DNA of 64,000 bases from Rhodospirillaceae bacterium (lineage in GTDB: Bacteria; Pseudomonadota; Alphaproteobacteria; Rhodospirillales; Rhodospirillaceae). The translations under genes were made by a program, and so were the position numbers. The notes under the pieces are model-generated. The model saw only the letters and a program-made list of their open reading frames with translations. It did no database searches and had not been told where the DNA came from. Below are positions 27,969 through 37,108 of this stretch, piece by piece (within the stretch, counting starts at the first letter, position 1; each line of letters begins with the position of its first letter). Location: positions 1-64,000 of the forward strand of contig JADZAK010000177.1 of assembly GCA_020852595.1 (NCBI GenBank). The letters run 5' to 3'.

Positions 27969-29074
27969 TAATCGTTCCGGCCGAAGCGCATGGCTTCGGC
28001 TTTCACCGTCGCCAGATCCGAGGCCACCATTTCCTTCACCATCGTCTTGAAGGACGTTTTGTGCTTCCAGCCCAGCACCTTATGCGCCTTGCGCGGATCG
28101 CCGAGCAGGAGGTCGACTTCGGTCGGGCGGAAATAGCGCGGATCGATTTCAATGAGTGTCTCGCCGGTCTTGGCGTCGATGCCCTTTTCGTTCACGCCCT
28201 TGCCTTTCCATTTGATCTTGCGGCCCACTTCGGCGAAGGCGAGTTCGACGAACTCGCGCACGGCGTGGGTTTCGCCGGTGGCCAGCACGTAATCGCTCGG
28301 CGTCTTCTGCTGCAGGATCTTCCACATGCCTTCCACGTAATCGCGGGCGTGGCCCCAGTCTCTCTTCGCATCGAGATTGCCGAGATAGATTTTGTCCTGC
28401 AGGCCGAGCTCGATGGCCGCCACCGCGCGCGTGATCTTGCGCGTGACGAAGGTCTCGCCGCGCAAGGGGCTCTCGTGGTTGAACAAGATGCCGTGGGAGG
28501 CGTGATAGCCGTAGGCCTCGCGGTAATTCACCGTGATCCAGTAGGCGTACAGCTTGGCGGCGCCGTAAGGCGAACGCGGATAGAAGGGCGTCTTCTCGCT
28601 CTGCGGGACTTCCTGCACCAGGCCATACAGCTCGGAGGTGGACGCCTGGTAGAAGCGTGTCTTGTCCTTGAGATCGAGGATACGGATGGCTTCCAGAAGC
28701 CGCAGCGTGCCGAGCGCGTCGGAATTCGCCGTATATTCCGGGGTCTCGAAGCTCACCTGCACATGGCTCTGGGCGGCCAGATTGTAGATCTCGTCGGGCT
28801 GCACTTCCTGAACCAGGCGGATCAGGTTGGTGGCGTCGGTCATGTCGCCGTAGTGCAGGAAAAATTTCACCCCGGTTTTGTGCGAGTCCTCGTAAAGATG
28901 ATCGATGCGGCCCGTGTTGAAGGACGAGGAGCGGCGTTTCACGCCGTGGACAACATAGCCCTTCTTCAAGAGGAACTCGGCGAGATAGGCCCCGTCCTGT
29001 CCGGTGACGCCCGTGATCAGGGCGACTTTTTGCCCCGCGTTCTGAGTTGATTTCTTGGAGGATTTTTTGGCCAT
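27968..29074 (-). CDS. gmd: GDP-mannose 4,6-dehydratase
   Basis: 368 residues from the ATG at 29074, giving a Lys/Ser-rich N-terminus (MAKKSSKKS) before the Rossmann motif [23 protein letters not shown]-binding and catalytic segments include [43 protein letters not shown] and [14 protein letters not shown]. It makes GDP-4-keto-6-deoxy-D-mannose, used by Fcl, the next gene. It is divergent from the acyltransferase gene, with about 110 bases for promoters between them. Confidence 0.96.
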   Translation of the reverse strand: MAKKSSKKSTQNAGQKVALITGVTGQDGAYLAEFLLKKGYVVHGVKRRSSSFNTGRIDHLYEDSHKTGVKFFLHYGDMTDATNLIRLVQEVQPDEIYNLAAQSHVQVSFETPEYTANSDALGTLRLLEAIRILDLKDKTRFYQASTSELYGLVQEVPQSEKTPFYPRSPYGAAKLYAYWITVNYREAYGYHASHGILFNHESPLRGETFVTRKITRAVAAIELGLQDKIYLGNLDAKRDWGHARDYVEGMWKILQQKTPSDYVLATGETHAVREFVELAFAEVGRKIKWKGKGVNEKGIDAKTGETLIEIDPRYFRPTEVDLLLGDPRKAHKVLGWKHKTSFKTMVKEMVASDLATVKAEAMRFGRND

Positions 29075-29183
29075 AAGGGGTCCGAAAGACACGAGATCTT
29101 GAGGGGCGCGGATTTGGCTAGCACTATGTCTTGAAACGTCTTAACGCTCAATGACGGCGTCCATTTCCGAGACAAGAGACTTC

Positions 29184-29864
29184 ATGACGGCTTTGAGCGA
29201 ACTTTATGTGCTTTGCGCCGGTGGCCACGCCCGCGTGCTGATCGACATCCTGCGCCGGGCGGGAAAGACCGTGACCGGGCTCACCGACGACAATGCGGCG
29301 CTGCATGGCGCCGCGCTTGACGAGGTGCCCATCATCGGCGGCCAGCAATCGTTGCTGGACCGCGCGGCGGAAGGTCTCGCGATCGTGAACGCGCTCGGCA
29401 ATAAACCGCGCACCGGCGATGCCGGCATGGGGCCGCGCCGCGCGCTTTTCACGCGTTTCAAGGACAAGGGCTTCCGTTTCGAGACCGTCATCAGTCCCGA
29501 TGCGAACGTGTCGGCGCGTGCGCTCCTGAATGAAGGGGTGCAGGTGGTGACGGGCGCGATTATTCACCCGGGCTGCCTCATCGGCGCCAACACCGTCATC
29601 AATACCGGCGCGCAGGTCGATCATGACTGCAGGATCGGCGATCACTGCCATATCGCCCCGGCCGCCGTGCTCTGCGGCGAAGTGACCGTGGGCGAGGAAT
29701 GCCACGTCGGGGCCGGGGCCGTGGTGGTTCCGGGGGTCACGATTGGGGCCGGGGCTGTCATCGGGGCCGGGGCGACGGTCGTGACCGACGTCCCGCCGGG
29801 GGCAACCGTCCTTGGCAAGACCATCCGGACGGGGGGCGAGCGGCCGACATGGCTGCAACCCTAA
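29184..29864 (+). CDS. PglD/NeuD-type sugar O/N-acyltransferase
   Basis: 226 residues from the ATG at 29184, which gives the family-like start LSELYVLCAGGHARVLIDIL; an upstream ATG at 29151 is possible. An N-terminal sugar-binding Rossmann-like part is followed by a left-handed beta-helix of hexapeptide repeats (about 120-205, for example GVQVVTGAIIHPGCLIGANTV). QVDHDCRIGDHCHIAP contains the likely catalytic His. PglD acetylates UDP-4-amino sugars and NeuD-type enzymes acetylate sialic acid. The adjacent PglF-like dehydratase favours a UDP-amino-sugar substrate. Confidence 0.88.
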   Translation: MTALSELYVLCAGGHARVLIDILRRAGKTVTGLTDDNAALHGAALDEVPIIGGQQSLLDRAAEGLAIVNALGNKPRTGDAGMGPRRALFTRFKDKGFRFETVISPDANVSARALLNEGVQVVTGAIIHPGCLIGANTVINTGAQVDHDCRIGDHCHIAPAAVLCGEVTVGEECHVGAGAVVVPGVTIGAGAVIGAGATVVTDVPPGATVLGKTIRTGGERPTWLQP

Positions 29865-29968
29865 ATTTGCCATGCGCGTTGGATGGGTAAGGCCTTATAA
29901 GACCGGCAGATTTTGCGCAAAAACCGGCCTTGCGCTACACTTGACCTTTGGCCCCTCCGGAAGACCCT

Positions 29969-31936
29969 GTGACCGATCAGGCTCGCAAAAGACCGCCTTT
30001 GGCGCTGCTGCACCTTTTGCAGCGGCGCAATTTGATGGTCTTTGCCTTCGACGTGGCCATGGCCTTCCTGGCGGTGGTGGCGGCCTTCGTGCTGCGCCTG
30101 TTCGAGGATGTCTCCTGGGGCTTCTTCGCCGCGCGCCCCGAGATCTTGGAAATGGCCGGCGTCTTCGCCCTGGTCGCGGGCGCGGTCTACCTTTTCACCG
30201 GCATCTACCGGCACATGTGGGAATATGTGTCGGCCAAGGACGCCTTCAACATCCTGCGCACCGCGACCTTGACGGTCGCCATCTTCCTCCCGGTCTGGTT
30301 CTGGCTGACGCGTCTTGAATCGCTGCCGCGCTCCGTGCCGGTGATCTCCTGGTTCGTGCTGGTCGCCTTCCTCGCGGGTCCGCGTCTCCTCTACCGCATC
30401 TCGCGCGACGGCCAGATGCGCGGGCTCATGCGCCGCGTCCCTCACGGCACGCCTGTGCTCTTGATCGGCGCCGGTCCTGAAGCCGAACATTTCATCCGCG
30501 CGGTCAGCCGTGGTCCGGAACCGGGCGTGCGCGTGGTCGGCATGGTTGCCGCTGCCGACGGTGTGGGCGCCGACCGCGTCGGCCAGGTGATCCACGGCGT
30601 CGAGATCTTGGGCCGTGAAGGCGACATCGTGCGCGTCATGACCGCGCTCGCCAAGCGCGGCGAACAGCCCGAGAAGCTGGTGCTCGTCACCCCGACGCAC
30701 GACGGCGCGGAAGTGCAGCGCCTGCTCGCGGCGGCGGAAGATGTCGGCTGTCAACTCGCGCGCGTGCCGCCGCCCACGGATTTGCAGGCCTACGACACCA
30801 CCGATCTCAAGCCGCGTCCCATCGCGATTGAAGATCTGCTCGGCCGTCCGCAAGCGCGCCTCGACCGCGTGGCCATGACCAACATGATCAACGCGCGGCG
30901 CGTGCTGATTACGGGCGCGGGCGGCTCCATCGGATCCGAACTCGTGCGTCAGATTTCCGACGCGGGGCCCGCGCATCTCACGCTCGTCGACAACGGCGAA
31001 TTCAATCTCTACTCCACCGATCTCGAAATCCGTCAGCGTCATCCGGCGCTGTCCTGCGCCACCATCCTCGCCGATGTGCGCGACGCCGATCGTATCCGCG
31101 ACATCCTCAATCGCGAGCGGCCCGATCTCGTCTTCCATGCGGCGGCGCTGAAACATGTGCCGATGGTGGAAACGAATCCCATCGAAGGCCTGCTCACCAA
31201 CGCGCTCGGCACGCGCAATGTCGCCGAGGCCTCCGTTGCCGTCGGCGTCGCGGCGATGGTGCTGATCTCCACCGACAAGGCGGTGAATCCTCATAATGTG
31301 ATGGGCGCCTCCAAGCGCATCGCCGAGATCTACTGTCAGGCGGCCGATCTGCGCCATGCCGGCACGCGCTTCATCACCGTGCGCTTCGGCAACGTGCTGG
31401 GCTCGGCGGGGTCCGTCGTGCCGCTCTTTCAAAAGCAGCTTGAAGAAGGGGGACCGTTGACGGTCACCCATCCGGAAGTCGAACGCTATTTCATGACCGT
31501 GCGTGAGTCGGTCGAACTCGTCTTGCAAGCCGCCGCGCTGGGCCGCATTCGTAATGATGAAGGCGTGATCCATGTGCTCGATATGGGCCCGCCGGTGAAG
31601 ATCATGGATCTGGCCCGCCAAATGATCCGTTTGGCCGGAAAGACGGTCGGTGTGGATATCGATATCAAGATCACCGGCCTGCGCCCGGGCGAAAAACTCA
31701 AAGAAGAGCTGTTCCACGGCCAGGAACCGCTGGTCGCCACGGACATGGGCGGCATCCTGCTCGCCCAGCCCCGGACCCTCGACCACGCGGTCGTCGCGGC
31801 CCGCTTCACGGCCCTCGAGGACGCCTGCCGCCGCCGGGACGAAGGCGCGGCCTTCGCCATCGTCAAGGACATGGTGCCGGAACTCCAGCGCAACGGCCCT
31901 GCCGCCGGAAAGCCGCATCTCAAGGTTATTAAGTAA
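29969..31936 (+). CDS. CapD/PglF/WbpM-type membrane nucleotide-sugar 4,6-dehydratase
   Basis: 655 residues from a GTG preceded by GGAAG; a TTG at 29948 is the alternative. The N-terminus has about four membrane helices, then a CoA-binding-like Rossmann domain ([17 protein letters not shown]). The catalytic SDR half has [53 protein letters not shown] (Met replacing the Tyr, as in this family) and [16 protein letters not shown]. These enzymes convert UDP-GlcNAc to a 4-keto-6-deoxy sugar, the first step to bacillosamine or QuiNAc for surface glycans. It follows the PglD/NeuD-type gene. Confidence 0.92.
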   Translation: MTDQARKRPPLALLHLLQRRNLMVFAFDVAMAFLAVVAAFVLRLFEDVSWGFFAARPEILEMAGVFALVAGAVYLFTGIYRHMWEYVSAKDAFNILRTATLTVAIFLPVWFWLTRLESLPRSVPVISWFVLVAFLAGPRLLYRISRDGQMRGLMRRVPHGTPVLLIGAGPEAEHFIRAVSRGPEPGVRVVGMVAAADGVGADRVGQVIHGVEILGREGDIVRVMTALAKRGEQPEKLVLVTPTHDGAEVQRLLAAAEDVGCQLARVPPPTDLQAYDTTDLKPRPIAIEDLLGRPQARLDRVAMTNMINARRVLITGAGGSIGSELVRQISDAGPAHLTLVDNGEFNLYSTDLEIRQRHPALSCATILADVRDADRIRDILNRERPDLVFHAAALKHVPMVETNPIEGLLTNALGTRNVAEASVAVGVAAMVLISTDKAVNPHNVMGASKRIAEIYCQAADLRHAGTRFITVRFGNVLGSAGSVVPLFQKQLEEGGPLTVTHPEVERYFMTVRESVELVLQAAALGRIRNDEGVIHVLDMGPPVKIMDLARQMIRLAGKTVGVDIDIKITGLRPGEKLKEELFHGQEPLVATDMGGILLAQPRTLDHAVVAARFTALEDACRRRDEGAAFAIVKDMVPELQRNGPAAGKPHLKVIK

Positions 31937-32007
31937 AAGCCTCTCCCGGAGCCGCGCCGCGCCGTGCTAAACCGCGCGCTCGTCTCCATCGCTTCCCGAG
32001 AGAGCCC

Positions 32008-33579
32008 ATGACCCCCATCCGCCGCGCCCTGTTCTCCGTGTCCGACAAGACCGGTCTGATCGAATTCGCTTCGTTCCTGCACGGCCAGGGTGTCGAGCTG
32101 ATCTCCACGGGCGGGACGGCCAGGGCCATCCGCGACGCCAAGCTCCCCGTCCGCGACGTCTCCGAAGTCACGGGCTTTCCCGAAATGCTCGACGGCCGCG
32201 TGAAGACCTTGCACCCGATGGTGCACGGCGGCCTTCTCGGCATCCGCGGCAACGCCGAACATGAAAAGACCATGGCCGATCACAAGATCGCGCCCATCGA
32301 TCTCCTGGTGGTGAACCTCTATCCGTTCGAACAGACCGTCGCGCGCGGCGGCGACTATGACGACTGTGTCGAGAATATCGACATCGGCGGTCCGGCCATG
32401 ATCCGCGCCGCGGCGAAGAACCACGCGGGCGTCGCGGTGGTCGTCGATGTCGCCGACTACGCCGTGATCGAAGCCGACATGAAAGCCAACAAGGGCGCCG
32501 TCACCGACGCGACCAAGCGTTCGCTCGCCGCGCGTGCTTATGCGCGCACCGCCGCCTACGATGCCGCCATCTCCACCTGGTTCGCGAATGAGCTGAAGGA
32601 AGAATTTCCGCGCTGGCTGTCGTTCGCCGGGTCCCTCAAGCAGACCTTGCGTTACGGCGAGAACCCGCACCAGAGCGCCGCGCTCTATGTCACCGGCGAA
32701 AAGCGCGCGGGCGTTGCGTCCGCGTTACAAGTGCAGGGCAAGGAACTCAGCTACAACAATATCAACGACACCGACGCGGCCTATGAACTCGTCGCGGAAT
32801 TCGACACGCCGGCCTGCGCGATCATCAAACACGCCAATCCGTGCGGCGTCGCATTGGGAACGGACTGCCTCGATGCTTACACCAAGGCCCTGGTGTGCGA
32901 TCCGGTCTCGGCCTTCGGCGGCATCATCGCGCTGAACCGTCCCATCGACGGCCGCACGGCGGCGAAGATCACCGAGCTGTTCACCGAAGTCGTGATCGCG
33001 CCTGGCGCCGACGATGAAGCGCGCGCGCTGTTCGCCAAGAAGAAGAACCTGCGTCTGCTCATCACCGATGGCCTGCCGGATCCGCGCGCCGCGGGCCGTA
33101 CGGTGCGCAACGTCGCCGGCGGTTACCTCGTGCAGGGCCGCGACACGGGCCGCATCACCAAAGCCGAGCTGAAAGTCGTGACCAAGGTGAAGCCGACCGA
33201 CCAGCAGCTCAAGGATCTGGTCTTCGCCTTCACGGTCTGCAAACATGTGAAGTCCAACGCCATCGTCTATGTGAAGAACGGCGCCACGGTCGGGATCGGC
33301 GCGGGCCAGATGAGCCGAATCGATTCGGCGCGAATCGCCTTCTCGAAGTCCAAGGACGCCGCCGTCTCCGCCGGCGTCCCGGGTGCGCTGACCGAAGGCT
33401 CGGTCGTCGCCTCCGACGCCTTCTTCCCGTTCCCGGACGGCCTCCTGGTGACCGCCGAAGCCGGCGCCGTCGCCGTCGCCCAGCCCGGCGGCTCGATCAA
33501 GGACGAAGACGTCATCAAAGCCGCCGACGACAAGGGCCTAGCCATGGTCTTCACCGGCATGCGCCACTTCAGGCATTAG
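32008..33579 (+). CDS. purH: Bifunctional AICAR transformylase/IMP cyclohydrolase
   Basis: 523 residues, full length. It performs the last two steps of de novo IMP synthesis. The N-terminal cyclohydrolase has [22 protein letters not shown] and [16 protein letters not shown]. The C-terminal transformylase has [14 protein letters not shown], the catalytic KHANPCGVA and [10 protein letters not shown] near the end. It is on the same strand as the dehydratase but unrelated in pathway, with 71 bases between them. A REP-like palindrome follows the stop. Confidence 0.98.
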   Translation: MTPIRRALFSVSDKTGLIEFASFLHGQGVELISTGGTARAIRDAKLPVRDVSEVTGFPEMLDGRVKTLHPMVHGGLLGIRGNAEHEKTMADHKIAPIDLLVVNLYPFEQTVARGGDYDDCVENIDIGGPAMIRAAAKNHAGVAVVVDVADYAVIEADMKANKGAVTDATKRSLAARAYARTAAYDAAISTWFANELKEEFPRWLSFAGSLKQTLRYGENPHQSAALYVTGEKRAGVASALQVQGKELSYNNINDTDAAYELVAEFDTPACAIIKHANPCGVALGTDCLDAYTKALVCDPVSAFGGIIALNRPIDGRTAAKITELFTEVVIAPGADDEARALFAKKKNLRLLITDGLPDPRAAGRTVRNVAGGYLVQGRDTGRITKAELKVVTKVKPTDQQLKDLVFAFTVCKHVKSNAIVYVKNGATVGIGAGQMSRIDSARIAFSKSKDAAVSAGVPGALTEGSVVASDAFFPFPDGLLVTAEAGAVAVAQPGGSIKDEDVIKAADDKGLAMVFTGMRHFRH

Positions 33580-33587
33580 AAGGAAAT

Positions 33588-33630
33588 ATGGGGTCGGACT
33601 CCATTTCTTTGATTTACTCTGACCCCGTTT
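33588..33630. repeat. GGGGTCAGA/TCTGACCCC palindrome, copy 2
   Basis: GGGGTCGGA (33590-33598) and TCTGACCCC (33618-33626) pair with one mismatch around a loop starting CTCCATTTCT, the same layout as 5917-5961. It lies between the convergent purH and MFS genes. On the minus strand the right arm is read as ACG GGG TCA GAG TAA, giving the last residues and stop of the MFS protein. Confidence 0.75.
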
Positions 33631-34876
33631 CAGACCCTGTTTCTTTGACGTCCTTCAGGAGCCAAAGCCCGAGGACCAGAAACACCGGCACCACGGCCAT
33701 GCCGAGCCGGTAGTTGTTCGTGGCCGCGGCGACGAGGCCGACTAACGCCGGCCCCGCGAAGGCCGTCACTTTCCCCGACAGCGAAAACAGGCCGAACATT
33801 TCCCCGCGCATCTCGGGCGGGGCGATGCGCGCCATCATGGTGCGACTGGCGGCCTGCACCGGACCGAAGAAGGTGCTCATGATCAGCGCGGCGACCCAGA
33901 ACGCGATCGGCGTCGGTGCGAAGAGCACGGCGACGGTGGCGACAATGAGCGCCATCAATGACATCGAGATCGTGCGTTTGGAGCCGATCTTGTCGTCCAC
34001 CCAGGCGAAAATCAGCGCGCCGAGCCCGGCCGTCACATTGAGCGCGATCCCCAGAAGGATCACATCGCCGAGCTCCATGCCGAACACCACGGCGGCGTAA
34101 ACACCGCCCAGCGCGAACACGGTGTGCACGCCGTCGGAGTAGATCATCGCCGCGATCAGGAAACGCAGCGCGTTCCCGTGGGCGCGCGCATGGCGGAAGG
34201 TCTCGGCCAGCTGGCGCAGCCCGCCGCCGACCGCACGCCCGAGAGGCACACCGCCGCCTTCCTCTTTCACCATGAAGAACAGCGGCAGGGCGAAAATCGC
34301 AAACCAGGCTGCGACCAGGATCGCCGTCGCGCGCACATGTTCGGCCTGATCCTTGTTGAGGCCAAACGGAACCGGGTCTGCCTGCACCAGGAACAGAAGC
34401 GCGACCAGCAGCGAGATCAATCCGCCCGCATAACCGCACGCCCAGGCCCAGCCCGACACACGGCCCAGCATCGACGGCGGCGCCACGTCGGGCAGCATCG
34501 CATTGTAAAACAGAAGCCCGACCTCGAAGCCGACCGTCGCGATCACCACGCAGACCAGCGCGAAAGGCGCGTCGGCGGCATCGGGCCGCACGTACCACAA
34601 AGCCGCCGTGGCGATCACGCATATCACCGACACGCCGGCGAGCCAGGGTTTCCTGCGCCCGGTCTGATCGGCGATGGCGCCAAACACCGGGCTGATCACG
34701 GCGATGATCAGGCCCGCGATCCCCATGGCGAGACTCCACTGGCTGCCGCCGGTGGTCGGGTCGGATGCGACGCCTTGCGCGAAGTAGGCCGCGAAAACGA
34801 AGGTGACGATAATGGTGGTGAAAGCCGAGTTGGCGAAGTCGAACAGCGACCACGCGATGACCGGGCCCTTCTTCAT
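33614..34876 (-). CDS. MFS transporter, UMF1/Atg22-like
   Basis: 420 residues from the ATG at 34876, which overlaps the oxidoreductase stop in ATGA. About 12 membrane helices. The start KKGPVIAWSLFDFANSAFTTIIVTFVFAAYFAQ is typical of the UMF1/Atg22-like MFS group. The substrate is unknown; Atg22 itself exports amino acids from vacuoles. It is the third gene of a tightly coupled set with the aminotransferase and oxidoreductase. Its C-terminus (KETGSETGSE) is encoded by the REP-like palindrome, suggesting the original end was replaced. Confidence 0.87.
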   Translation of the reverse strand: MKKGPVIAWSLFDFANSAFTTIIVTFVFAAYFAQGVASDPTTGGSQWSLAMGIAGLIIAVISPVFGAIADQTGRRKPWLAGVSVICVIATAALWYVRPDAADAPFALVCVVIATVGFEVGLLFYNAMLPDVAPPSMLGRVSGWAWACGYAGGLISLLVALLFLVQADPVPFGLNKDQAEHVRATAILVAAWFAIFALPLFFMVKEEGGGVPLGRAVGGGLRQLAETFRHARAHGNALRFLIAAMIYSDGVHTVFALGGVYAAVVFGMELGDVILLGIALNVTAGLGALIFAWVDDKIGSKRTISMSLMALIVATVAVLFAPTPIAFWVAALIMSTFFGPVQAASRTMMARIAPPEMRGEMFGLFSLSGKVTAFAGPALVGLVAAATNNYRLGMAVVPVFLVLGLWLLKDVKETGSETGSE

Positions 34877-35805
34877 GCGAGGCCGAGCGCCTTCTGCACG
34901 CGCCACACGACCTGCATGACGTCCAGCGCGTCCTGGCCGCTCACGGCCGGCGGCGCGTCGTTGCGGATCGAATTCGCGAAGCTGGTCATCTGGCGGCCGA
35001 GGTTGTTGGCGTCCCCGGCGACGGGAAGCGAGACGCCGTCACGCGTCAAGCTGCGCCCGATGAAATCGACACCGTAGACCGCGCCGTCCTTCATTTCGAC
35101 GGCCAGATCGCGCGTGCGCCCTTCGGTGATGCGGCTCGCGGTCAGATGCGCCGTCGCGCCGTCCGAGAATGTCAGCGTCGCGACGGCATGATCCTTCGTG
35201 CCCATGGCGCGGATATCTGTTACGGGCAGTCCCTTCAGCGCCATGACCACATCGAGGTCGTGCACCATCAGATCGAGCACTACATCGATATCGGTCACGC
35301 GCGCGCTGCCGGAATTCATGCGCCGGGCGGTGAGCGCGCGCATCTCGGATGAGGCCGGTTTCAAGGCTAAAAGCGCCTGTACCCCGGCGTTGAACCGCTC
35401 CACATGCCCGATCTGCAAACAGGCGCCGCTCTTCGCGGCGGCGGTCATGAGCGCGCGGCAATCTTGTTCCGTCAGCGCGAAAGGTTTTTCGACCAAACAC
35501 GGAAGTCCGCGCGCAAGCAGCGGCTCGGCGACGGTGCGGTGGTCCGCGCTCGGCACCACGACCAAGGCCGCGTCGATCTCGCCCGCATAAGCCAGCGACG
35601 CCGCCGCGCGCGCGCCGATCGCCGCGCCCACGCGATTGGCGCGCTCGATGTTCTTATCGACCAGGGCGGCGATCTTCACATCGGCAAGGGCTTGCACGGC
35701 CTTCACATAGTTCGCGCCCATGGCGCCCGCGCCGATCAGCGCGAATTTCAATGGAGCAAGGTTGGAAGAGGAAGCCGGCGAGGCCATGGCGTGCGCCGTG
35801 TTCAC
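34873..35805 (-). CDS. Gfo/Idh/MocA oxidoreductase, possible UDP-GlcNAc 3-dehydrogenase (GnnA-like)
   Basis: 310 residues. The NAD(P)-binding N-terminus has FALIGAGAMGANYVKAV, then the family signature EKPFALTEQD and GHVERFNAGVQALL. The HVERFN block is typical of the MviM/GnnA group, in which GnnA oxidises UDP-GlcNAc at C3. The gene overlaps the upstream DegT aminotransferase by four bases (ATGA), the partner expected for making UDP-GlcNAc3N or a related 3-amino sugar. Divergent from an MsbA-like lipid exporter. The sugar specificity is inferred, not shown; a WbpB-like role is the alternative. Confidence 0.8.
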   Translation of the reverse strand: MNTAHAMASPASSSNLAPLKFALIGAGAMGANYVKAVQALADVKIAALVDKNIERANRVGAAIGARAAASLAYAGEIDAALVVVPSADHRTVAEPLLARGLPCLVEKPFALTEQDCRALMTAAAKSGACLQIGHVERFNAGVQALLALKPASSEMRALTARRMNSGSARVTDIDVVLDLMVHDLDVVMALKGLPVTDIRAMGTKDHAVATLTFSDGATAHLTASRITEGRTRDLAVEMKDGAVYGVDFIGRSLTRDGVSLPVAGDANNLGRQMTSFANSIRNDAPPAVSGQDALDVMQVVWRVQKALGLA

Positions 35806-36953
35806 GAAGCGGCGCCGCGGACCGTGGCGATGATCTCGTCTTGCACGTCGGCTTTGAGATACGGATGCATCGGCAAGCTGACGACCTCATGCGCCAGCTT
35901 CTCGGTCACCGGCAAGCCGCCGCCGGCCACCGGGAACCCGCGATAGGGCGTCTGCAGGTGAATCGGCTTCGCATAGAACATCGCGCTCGAGATTTTCTTG
36001 GCGGTGAGGGCGGCGACGATGCGGTCGCGGCGCGGCGAGCTGATGGTGTACTGCGCCCATACGCAGGTCGAATCCGGACGGATGAACGGCGTCGTCACGG
36101 CGCCTTTCAAACCCGCGTCATAACGCGCGGCGACTTTGTCGCGCGCCTGGCATTCGTCTTCGAAGATGGCGATCTTTTCGAGCAGCACCGCCGCCTGGAT
36201 GGAATCGAAGCGCGCGGTCAGGCCGACGCGCACGTTCTCGTTGCGGTCGCGGCCCTGGCCGTGCACGCGCACCTGCATCAGCTTCTTGGCCCATTCTTCA
36301 TTGCTGGTGAACACCGCGCCGCCGTCGCCGTAACAGCCCAGCGGCTTCGAGGGGTAGAAGCTGGTGGCGGTGACGTCCGCGATGGCGCCGAGCTTGCGCC
36401 CTTTATAACTTGCGCCGAAGCTCTGCGCGGCGTCGTCGAGAACAAGCAGGCCGTGTTTGTCGGCGATGGCGCGGATCGCGTCGTGGTCCGCCGGCTGCCC
36501 GAACAGATCCACCGGGATCACCACGCGCGGCTTCAAGCCGGTTTGCTCGGCGACGGCAATGGCGCGCACCAGCGAGTCCGGATCCATGTTGAAGGTGTCG
36601 GGCAGCACATCCACGAACACCGGCGTCGCGCCGATGACGGCGGCGACTTCGGCGGTGGCGGTGAAGGTGAAGGAGGGCACGAACACCGCGTCGCCGCGGC
36701 CGATGTCCCAAGCCATCAGCGCCATGATCATGGCCGTCGTGCCATTGGAACAGGTCACCACATGCTGCGCGCCCGACATGGCGGCGAGGCGCTTTTCCGC
36801 CTCGAACACCTCCGGGCCCATGATGTAGGCGCCGTGGTCGAGCACGCGGGTGATGGCCGCCTCGATGCGCGTGCCGAGACGCTGCCTCTGCGCTTGCAGA
36901 TCGATCAGCGGGACCGGCGCCGCGGCGACCGGAACAGTGGCGGTATCACGCAT
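35802..36953 (-). CDS. DegT/DnrJ/EryC1/StrS sugar aminotransferase (GnnB- or WbpE-like)
   Basis: 383 residues from the ATG at 36953; an in-frame TTG lies 7 codons upstream. PLP-dependent sensory motifs are TCSNGTTAMIMALMAW (phosphate site), DDAAQSFGASYKG and the Schiff-base lysine in TSFYPSKPLGCYGDGGA. These enzymes transaminate keto-sugars on nucleotide carriers using glutamate. Coupling to a Gfo/Idh dehydrogenase points to a 3-keto substrate, hence GnnB or WbpE type. A third possibility is PglE-type 4-amination with the dehydratase at 30-32 kb. Confidence 0.88.
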   Translation of the reverse strand: MRDTATVPVAAAPVPLIDLQAQRQRLGTRIEAAITRVLDHGAYIMGPEVFEAEKRLAAMSGAQHVVTCSNGTTAMIMALMAWDIGRGDAVFVPSFTFTATAEVAAVIGATPVFVDVLPDTFNMDPDSLVRAIAVAEQTGLKPRVVIPVDLFGQPADHDAIRAIADKHGLLVLDDAAQSFGASYKGRKLGAIADVTATSFYPSKPLGCYGDGGAVFTSNEEWAKKLMQVRVHGQGRDRNENVRVGLTARFDSIQAAVLLEKIAIFEDECQARDKVAARYDAGLKGAVTTPFIRPDSTCVWAQYTISSPRRDRIVAALTAKKISSAMFYAKPIHLQTPYRGFPVAGGGLPVTEKLAHEVVSLPMHPYLKADVQDEIIATVRGAAS

Positions 36954-36987
36954 CAAACAAACCTGTCGGGACAAAACAAAAGAACAT

Positions 36988-37002
36988 CCGGCCGAAGGCC
37001 GG
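36988..37002. other. Small inverted repeat in divergent promoter region
   Basis: CCGGCC (36988-36993) and GGCCGG (36997-37002) flank GAA in the 155-base space between the aminotransferase and the ABC exporter. It could be an operator or a leader hairpin; nothing else is evident in the gap. Confidence 0.4.
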
Positions 37003-37108
37003 GCACGGACTGAGGTCAGAACCTAGTCCCTCGTCATAACGCTTGCAAATGGAATGGGTTGCGGTCACCTCTGGCCCCCTGGACGTCCTTGCCCTAGCTT
37101 CTTTTTTC

